NCBI GenBank assembly: GCA_023391155.1
Contig: JAEWBM010000194.1
Coordinates: forward strand, 1 to 11,952
Length of the DNA: 11,952 nucleotides
From: Acidobacteriota bacterium
GTDB taxonomy: Bacteria; Acidobacteriota; Blastocatellia; Pyrinomonadales; Pyrinomonadaceae
Direction: 5' to 3'
In this document: positions 7,472 to 11,952 of the stretch, piece after piece
Numbering within the stretch: position 1 is the stretch's first letter
Layout: every line of letters starts with the position of its first letter
Position numbers and translations under genes: made by a program
The notes under the pieces: generated by a model
Told to the model about the DNA's origin: nothing
The model's database searches: none
What the model saw: only the letters and a program-made list of their open reading frames with translations

Positions 7472-8428
7472 TCAAAGGATCGTTTTGCCCATTGCCGAAA
7501 GTATCAGCTCACAGGCGAGTTCAACGGTAATGTTCGATTGGTCGAGCAGCGGGTTTACCTCAACGATCTCGAAAGACCGCATCCCGCCGTGCTCGGCCAC
7601 CGCCTCGAGTGCAAGATGAGCCTCCCGGTATGTTGTGCCGCCGCGGACAAGGGTCCCTGAACCGGGGGCAAAACGCGGATCGATCATGTCCACATCAAAT
7701 GTCACAGCGAAACCGCCCGGAGCTCTTGAGGCGATCTTCAGAGCGTCTTCCACACAAGCGAGCATCCCGCGGCGATCGATATCGCTCATCGTGAAAAAAT
7801 TGTCCCTAAGGCCAAGATCATAGACCGTCTTGCGCTCGCCCGGATCGATATCCCGCGCCCCGACATGGGCGAGATACTCCGGTTTAAGCTTTGGAGCGAA
7901 GTTCTGCAGTCCCGTAAGCTCGTCCGCCCCTTTGCCCAGCAGCGCTGCAAGCGGCATCCCGTGTATGTTCCCCGAGGTCGTCGTTTCGGGCGTGTTTATG
8001 TCCGCATGCGCATCAAACCAGATGAGCCCCACATCCTCGCCTTTGTCCTGAAAGTGAGCGGAAACCCCCGAAAAAGTGCCGATCGCAATACTGTGGTCCC
8101 CGCCCAGAATAACCGGTGTCGATCCTGATTCGAGGATCGCTTTTACTCTTTCGGCCATATTCGCGGAAGAACTTGCCAGCTCGCGGAGATACTTTGGGTT
8201 GGTACCGTCAGGTGCGATCTCAGAGGGTGTAACTATTTCGACATCGCCCTCGTCGATTACTTCGTAACCCAGGTCGCGAAGATGCTCCGGAAAAAGCTTT
8301 CCCCGTATCGCGGAAAGCCGCATGGCATTCGCTCCCATCTCGCTGCCGGTCTTGCCGGCGCCAAAACCGAGCGGAACGCCAAGTATCGAAACCTTTTTCC
8401 CGTCGCCGGGCCGTGATGTTTTATCCAT
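7472..8428 (-). CDS. rocF: Arginase (ureohydrolase family)
   Basis: Manganese enzyme that hydrolyses L-arginine to ornithine and urea in the cytosol. With the ATG at 8428 the product is 318 residues, close to other bacterial arginases. The metal ligands are all present: His112 in GGDHS, Asp139, His141 and Asp143 in DAHAD, and Asp245 and Asp247 in FDVDMIDP. The segment NTPETTTSGNIHGMP (145-159) matches arginases rather than agmatinases or formimidoylglutamases, and Glu290 in EVNP is the expected guanidinium contact. The frame is open upstream to 8599, but that extension is basic, unlike the family and lies over HPr, so ATG 8428, 7 bases after the HPr stop with AGGG before it, is preferred. Sitting directly behind HPr suggests co-expression with the nitrogen/carbon signalling genes. 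An agmatinase-like side activity cannot be excluded. Confidence 0.92.
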   Translation of the reverse strand: MDKTSRPGDGKKVSILGVPLGFGAGKTGSEMGANAMRLSAIRGKLFPEHLRDLGYEVIDEGDVEIVTPSEIAPDGTNPKYLRELASSSANMAERVKAILESGSTPVILGGDHSIAIGTFSGVSAHFQDKGEDVGLIWFDAHADINTPETTTSGNIHGMPLAALLGKGADELTGLQNFAPKLKPEYLAHVGARDIDPGERKTVYDLGLRDNFFTMSDIDRRGMLACVEDALKIASRAPGGFAVTFDVDMIDPRFAPGSGTLVRGGTTYREAHLALEAVAEHGGMRSFEIVEVNPLLDQSNITVELACELILSAMGKTIL

Positions 8429-8435
8429 AGAAACC

Positions 8436-8708
8436 CTAAATTTCGCCGAATCCCGCTTCAAAGAGTGCGGTGACTGCCGCAAATGCCTCCTCCGCATCGT
8501 CGCCTTCGACCGAGAGGCCCAGCGTCGTTCCCAACCCTGCCGCGAGCGTGAGCACGCTGAGGATCGATTTCGCGTCGGCAAAGACGCCGGAGTCCTCACG
8601 TGCGATCATGATCCGGCTCTTAAATGTGCCTGATAGGCGAACGAGTTGTGCGGCAGCCCGGGCGTGGAGGCCAAGCGGATTGATGATCGTGACCGTTCCC
8701 TCAAGCAT
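8436..8708 (-). CDS. ptsH: HPr, phosphocarrier protein of the phosphotransferase system
   Basis: Small cytosolic phosphocarrier. The 90-residue product starts MLEGTVTIINPLGLHARAA. His15 in GLHAR is the residue normally phosphorylated by enzyme I. Ser48 in DAKSIL corresponds to Ser46 of Bacillus HPr, the target of HPr kinase, and the hprK gene lies four genes upstream in the same unit. The usual Pro after Arg17 is Ala, which the HPr signature allows. The ATG at 8708 is inside the end of the EIIA gene (8-base overlap). The frame is open upstream to 8789, but residues there do not resemble HPr and overlap EIIA. No ptsI follows, as it commonly does; arginase comes next. The role is probably regulatory rather than sugar uptake, since no EIIB/C/D is seen. 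Confidence 0.93.
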   Translation of the reverse strand: MLEGTVTIINPLGLHARAAAQLVRLSGTFKSRIMIAREDSGVFADAKSILSVLTLAAGLGTTLGLSVEGDDAEEAFAAVTALFEAGFGEI

Positions 8709-9126
8709 CCTTTTTTGCTTTTTGAGGCTCGAGCAATGCACCGGTACGGTAGATCGACTGCCGGCCTTGCTCTTCAACGATCCGTGCAACCTCTGAAAGA
8801 TCAGATTCCTTCCTGTATGAAGCCAGCTTTATTACCATGGGCAAATTCACCCCGGTAACGATTTCGACCTCGCCCTCTTTGAGGAACATCGCCGAAATAT
8901 TGGTCGGAGTTCCGCCGAACATATCGGTCATGACGAGCACACCGGCTCCGTCGTTGACGCTGGCGATCGCTTTTTCGATCTCGCTTTTCGCTAACTCTAC
9001 GTCATCGTGCCAACCGATCGATACGGCCGCGATGTGGCCCAATTCGCCGACCACCGTTTCAGCCGCAGACAACAATTCCGTCGCCAACTGCCCGTGGGAC
9101 ACGATCACTCCGCCGATCTTCTTCAT
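8701..9126 (-). CDS. PTS EIIA component, mannose/fructose (ManX) family
   Basis: Soluble phosphotransferase domain that accepts a phosphate from HPr. Its 141 residues form one EIIA-Man domain: IGGVIVSHGQLA places the phospho-accepting His at residue 11, and LVMTDMFGGTPTN (64-76) with Asp68 is the second conserved active-site loop. EIVTGVNLPMV (88-98) is also typical. There is no fused or neighbouring EIIB, EIIC or EIID, so it probably serves in regulation, as do the lone EIIA-Man proteins found in rpoN-hprK-rapZ clusters of several Proteobacteria. It starts 9 bases after rapZ and ends in an 8-base overlap with HPr, indicating coupled translation. A weak AGAGA site precedes the ATG. The downstream target of its phosphorylation state cannot be told from this window. 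Confidence 0.93.
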   Translation of the reverse strand: MKKIGGVIVSHGQLATELLSAAETVVGELGHIAAVSIGWHDDVELAKSEIEKAIASVNDGAGVLVMTDMFGGTPTNISAMFLKEGEVEIVTGVNLPMVIKLASYRKESDLSEVARIVEEQGRQSIYRTGALLEPQKAKKDA

Positions 9127-9135
9127 TACAGTTCT

Positions 9136-10023
9136 CTATTTTTGCATATCGCGGTGGCTGACCGAAACCGGGAACCCCAACTTGCGGATACGGTCGCCCA
9201 GCCGGTCGGCGACCATAACCGAACGGTGCCGGCCGCCCGTGCAGCCGATGCCGATCGTCAGATATGACTTGCCCTCCGTTTTGTAAAACGGAAGCAAATA
9301 TTCGAGAAGCGAGCCAAAACGGTCGATAGTCTCGCCGACCTCTTCAAACTTGTCCAAATACTCGACGATCCCGTCATCGGCCCCGCTGAGATGCTTTAGC
9401 TCCGGGTCGAAATAGGGGTTGGGTAAGTGGCGAACATCGAGCATGAGATCGAGATCACGCGGCGAACCGTACTTATGACCGAAGCTCACGACGTTCACCC
9501 GAAGCGGCGTGTCCTCGTCGGGTGCAGTGAATTTGCCTAGTATCTCTCTTCTCAAGGTGTGGACCGTGTGCTCGGATGTATCGATGATGAGGTCGGCATG
9601 TTCTCTGATCGCGCTCATCGCCTCCCTCTCACTGTGGATAGCGCTTCGAAGCCCTTCGCCCGAATCCGCCGGGTGCGGCCGACGGGTTTCGGAGAAGCGC
9701 CGCTGCAGCACATCCTCAGAGGCTTCAAAAAACACGACGAACGGCGAAAGTCCTTTTTTCTCCAGTTTCTTTAGCTCGCTGTTGAATTGTGAAAGGAAGT
9801 GCCGTTCCCGGATGTCGATAACAAGAGCAGCTTTCTCTATCGGAATTACACCCTCTTCGTTCGGGCGGAGCAATCGGGCGAAGGTCGAGAGCATTGTGAC
9901 GGGCAGATTGTCGACGCAGAAATAGCCAAGGTCCTCGAAAGCATTGGTCGCGGAACTCATGCCGGATCCGCTTAGGCCGGTCAGGATAACCAATGACGAA
10001 TTGTGCGGGCCGTTACCTCTCAT
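9136..10023 (-). CDS. rapZ: RapZ/YvcJ-family nucleotide-binding protein (RNase adapter), Walker A lysine replaced
   Basis: RapZ in enterobacteria senses glucosamine-6-phosphate and directs RNase E to the GlmZ RNA, controlling glmS; YvcJ is the Bacillus relative. The 295-residue product has normal length. The N-terminal P-loop domain shows LSGSG (17-21) but then Met22, where the family has the Walker A Lys (GKS); the codon at 9958-9960 reads ATG. DLGYFCVDNLP (31-41) and the Walker B-like ALVIDIRE (66-73) are kept. The C-terminal domain is strongly conserved: VSFGHKYGSP (179-188), DVRHLPNPY (196-204) and GCTGGRHRSV (260-269). ATG 10023 is one base after the hprK stop. Nucleotide binding may be weakened, while the metabolite/RNA-binding half seems intact. 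Whether an RNA target exists in this lineage is unknown. Confidence 0.94.
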   Translation of the reverse strand: MRGNGPHNSSLVILTGLSGSGMSSATNAFEDLGYFCVDNLPVTMLSTFARLLRPNEEGVIPIEKAALVIDIRERHFLSQFNSELKKLEKKGLSPFVVFFEASEDVLQRRFSETRRPHPADSGEGLRSAIHSEREAMSAIREHADLIIDTSEHTVHTLRREILGKFTAPDEDTPLRVNVVSFGHKYGSPRDLDLMLDVRHLPNPYFDPELKHLSGADDGIVEYLDKFEEVGETIDRFGSLLEYLLPFYKTEGKSYLTIGIGCTGGRHRSVMVADRLGDRIRKLGFPVSVSHRDMQK

Positions 10024-10024
10024 A

Positions 10025-11011
10025 TTAATTTGTCTCCGGCGGCGGACTTCCGACTATTGCATCGTGCCGCTTGACCAATTCACGTGCTGCATCGTAACCC
10101 TCATCTCGAAGCAGAAAGAGCTTTACAGCAGTCTCGAACAGGATCGCCAGGTTTCGGCCGGGGCGGACGGGGAGAATGAACCGCGGTATGGAGATCCCGA
10201 GGATCTCTTTCGGAGCGGTCCCTGTGCCGAATCCGATCCGCTCATGCGAATCGCCGTCGTTCCATTTCTTAAGCTCGATACAAAGAGCAACGGGTATCGA
10301 ACGGCAGATCGACGAGACCCCGAAGAGCTGTCGCACATTGATGATGCCCAGGCCGCGGATCTCGAGATGCTCAAATGTCAGATCGGGCGAGGCACCTTCG
10401 AGCCGCTGGCCAACCCGTTTTATACGGATCGAGTCATCGGCCACAAGCCGGTGATGGCGAGAGATTAGGTCAAGAGCGCATTCCGATTTCCCGATACCCG
10501 ATTCGCCAAGCACGAGGACGCCAAGGCCGAACATTTCCATCAGCACTCCGTGGATGGTGACCTCAGCAGCAAGCTGTTCATTAAGAAATTCGGTGATGAT
10601 GCCGATCGCCTTCGAACTGACGGCCGGTGTCCGCAAAAGAGGCACCGACGACCGTTGGCACATGTCGATCAGCTCCCCGGGCGGTTCAAGCGCTTTGGTC
10701 ACCAGAATGCAGGAAACGTTCTCAACCAGTATATTTTCTATTGCTTCAGAGCGAGCAGGGCCTTCGAGGCTGTTGAGGTAGGAAAGCTCGCTTTTCCCGA
10801 ACATCTGTATGCGGCCGAGATGAATGTAGTCCGGAAAGCCGGAGAGCGCGAGCCCGAGTTTCTGGATCCGCTCAGAGTTGATGAATTTTGTTTCGAGCCC
10901 GTCTGAGCCGGCAAGCACCTCAATGCCGAGTTCCGCCGGGACATTATCTACGAAACGCCGGATCGAGAGGCTCTTGTTGTCGGATCCCGCGGTAGGCGGC
11001 TGGTGGTTCAT
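10025..11011 (-). CDS. hprK: HPr kinase/phosphorylase
   Basis: Bifunctional enzyme that phosphorylates and dephosphorylates the regulatory serine of HPr in response to ATP, phosphate and sugar phosphates. The 328-residue product has the family's N-terminal DRTGG-like domain (about 15-145) and the C-terminal kinase domain. The latter holds His154 in TIHGVL, the P-loop GESGIGKS (169-176), Asp192-Asp193 in VADDS, the HprK signature EIRGLGIINVRQLFG (217-231) and PVRPGRNLA (281-289). All catalytic elements are present. ATG 11011 overlaps the hpf stop as ATGA. Its substrate HPr, with the matching Ser48, is encoded in the same unit, so this is a self-contained kinase/target pair. Combining hprK with rpoN and rapZ is known from some Proteobacteria; it is less familiar from this lineage. 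Confidence 0.96.
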   Translation of the reverse strand: MNHQPPTAGSDNKSLSIRRFVDNVPAELGIEVLAGSDGLETKFINSERIQKLGLALSGFPDYIHLGRIQMFGKSELSYLNSLEGPARSEAIENILVENVSCILVTKALEPPGELIDMCQRSSVPLLRTPAVSSKAIGIITEFLNEQLAAEVTIHGVLMEMFGLGVLVLGESGIGKSECALDLISRHHRLVADDSIRIKRVGQRLEGASPDLTFEHLEIRGLGIINVRQLFGVSSICRSIPVALCIELKKWNDGDSHERIGFGTGTAPKEILGISIPRFILPVRPGRNLAILFETAVKLFLLRDEGYDAARELVKRHDAIVGSPPPETN

Positions 11012-11538
11012 GGTTCGATCAGGCCATAGTTTCCGTCCTTGCGTGAATAAAGTACCGAGACCCGCTCATTATCGGCGTTACGGAAAACCAAAAACCCAAG
11101 CGGGTCGCCATCGAGCTGCATCGCGGCCTCTTCGGCGGTCATCGGCTTTACCGCGTATCTGCGTGTCTTGATTATTCGCGGGCCGTTCGGGGCGGGAGCG
11201 ACAGCGGTCGCGGCGTCGGCGATGGTGCCGGCTTTCTTAGCCTTGTGCGATTTGTCGATTATTTTGTTCTTTAGCTTGAGGACCTGTTTTTCGATCTTGT
11301 CGATGGACTGCGACAGCGAAAGGTACATGTCCGAATTCGTGGTCGTAGCGTTGAGCACCTCATTGCGCCACTTGACGATTATCTCCGACCGGTGGCGGCC
11401 GCGTTCGACTTCGATGATCACATGGGCCGAAGCGGGCTTGCCCTTGAACAGGTGGTCTATCCGGGCAAAATGCTCTTCAACGTGGGCCTTCAGTGCGGGC
11501 GTCACCTCAATGTGCCTGCCCGTATACTCAAATTTCAT
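11008..11538 (-). CDS. hpf: Ribosome hibernation promoting factor, long form
   Basis: Binds the 30S decoding centre in slow growth and makes inactive ribosome dimers. The 176-residue product is the long form. Residues 1-100 are the S30AE/YfiA-type domain (starts MKFEYTGRHIEVTPAL, with a basic helix KIEKQVLKLKNKI at 81-93). There is a flexible Ala/Pro/Lys linker of about 97-120, and a C-terminal dimerisation domain of about 121-176, including PLGFLVFRNADNE and the end YSRKDGNYGLIEP. A purine-rich site AAGGGGG (about 11543-11549) precedes ATG 11538. It follows rpoN by 37 bases, the order seen in many Gram-negative bacteria, and overlaps hprK by 4 bases. As a long form it should form 100S dimers without a separate RMF protein; that is family knowledge. 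Confidence 0.96.
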   Translation of the reverse strand: MKFEYTGRHIEVTPALKAHVEEHFARIDHLFKGKPASAHVIIEVERGRHRSEIIVKWRNEVLNATTTNSDMYLSLSQSIDKIEKQVLKLKNKIIDKSHKAKKAGTIADAATAVAPAPNGPRIIKTRRYAVKPMTAEEAAMQLDGDPLGFLVFRNADNERVSVLYSRKDGNYGLIEP

Positions 11539-11575
11539 AAGTTCCCCCTTAGTTCCAAAGCGCTTTATGCGTAAG

Positions 11576-11952
11576 TTAAATTACAGTTTTTCTCTCCCGT
11601 GAGCCGGGAATGTTCATCTGATCTCTGTATTTTGCGACCGTACGGCGAGAAAGCTTTACGCCCTCTTTGCTAAGTATCTTGACTATCGCCTCGTCGGTGT
11701 ACGGTTTTTTCGTATCTTCCTCTTCGATCAGTTTCTTGATCCTGAGCTTTAGGATCCGTGTCGAAACCTCTTCGCCGTCCTCGTTCATCATTCCTTCGCT
11801 AAAGAAGCGTCGGAGCTCGATCACCCCTTGCGGCGTATGCGCGTACTTGCGATTTACGACCCGCGAGATCGTCGAAAGATGCATACCGATGTCTTCGGCA
11901 ACATCCTTTAGCATCATTGGCTTAATATGCTCAACGCCGTGGTCGAGAAAAT
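11576..11952 (-). CDS. rpoN: RNA polymerase sigma-54 factor, C-terminal part (cut by window edge)
   Basis: Only the last 124 codons are inside the window; the frame runs on past base 11952. The visible part begins FLDHGVEHIKPMMLKDVAED and includes the -24/-12 DNA-binding region, with the helix-turn-helix-like segment GMHLSTISRVVNRKY and HTPQG. The diagnostic RpoN box appears as SRRTVAKYRD (usual ARRTVAKYRE) near the C-terminus, with two conservative changes. The end RERKTVI is ordinary. Sigma-54 needs an AAA+ activator, none of which is encoded here. It heads, or is upstream in, the nine-gene minus-strand unit, followed by hpf after 37 bases. I saw no convincing -24/-12 promoter in the window. 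Confidence 0.96.
   Translation of the reverse strand, partial: FLDHGVEHIKPMMLKDVAEDIGMHLSTISRVVNRKYAHTPQGVIELRRFFSEGMMNEDGEEVSTRILKLRIKKLIEEEDTKKPYTDEAIVKILSKEGVKLSRRTVAKYRDQMNIPGSRERKTVI

Noticed and set aside
8429..8599. N-terminal extension of arginase in the same open frame
   Set aside because: The added residues are Arg/Ser-rich, unlike any arginase, and lie over the HPr gene in another frame; a start at 8428 fits spacing and family length.
8654..8659. HPr with Ala instead of Pro after the active-site Arg17
   Set aside because: The known HPr signature accepts Ala at this position, so it is not an anomaly.

Overview
The window looks like chromosomal DNA of a Gram-negative bacterium, most likely an Acidobacteriota member, possibly class Blastocatellia. 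The evidence is a secreted protein with the von Willebrand A layout typical of Acidobacteria, an outer-membrane TolC-type protein, and an rpoN-hpf-hprK-rapZ-EIIA-HPr cluster that combines Gram-negative sigma-54/PTS-Ntr gene order with HPr kinase. The lineage is inferred from gene content; no rRNA or marker comparison was possible. Base composition and codon use look even throughout. I saw no tRNA, rRNA, CRISPR array, insertion sequence or phage gene.

Left part (1-6095). A glyceraldehyde-3-phosphate dehydrogenase gene (minus strand) is divergent from a TolC-family outer-membrane efflux gene (plus strand) across a 210-base spacer that holds a plausible gap promoter. The tolC-like gene ends in a clear intrinsic terminator. 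A family 2 glycosyltransferase of the LPS-core WaaE/KdtX type starts only 26 bases after it. Next comes a tight three-gene plus-strand operon (4048-6095) of exported proteins: an unknown 208-residue protein, an unknown helical and charged 175-residue protein, and a von Willebrand A protein with a complete metal-binding MIDAS. The first two overlap by ATGA and the third follows after 6 bases.

Right part (6096-11952). Nine minus-strand genes are packed with gaps of 37, -4, 1, 9, -8, 7, 10 and 19 bases, so they are probably one transcription unit. They are rpoN (3' end only), hpf (long form), hprK, rapZ, a mannose-family PTS EIIA, HPr, arginase, D-alanine-D-alanine ligase and dodecin. The PTS proteins are a regulatory set: HPr carries both His15 and the HprK-target serine, but no EI and no sugar-transporting EIIB/C/D is present here. 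Downstream metabolic genes for arginine breakdown, cell-wall dipeptide synthesis and flavin storage share the unit, so nitrogen/carbon signalling and envelope-precursor supply may be co-expressed.

Most of the window is conserved core and housekeeping content. The points most worth a second look are a RapZ whose Walker A lysine is replaced by methionine, the attachment of arginase/ddl/dodecin to the PTS-Ntr-like cluster, the uncharacterised exported operon with the VWA protein, and the terminator placed almost on top of the glycosyltransferase start. I did not find a clearly new defence, mobile or RNA system.
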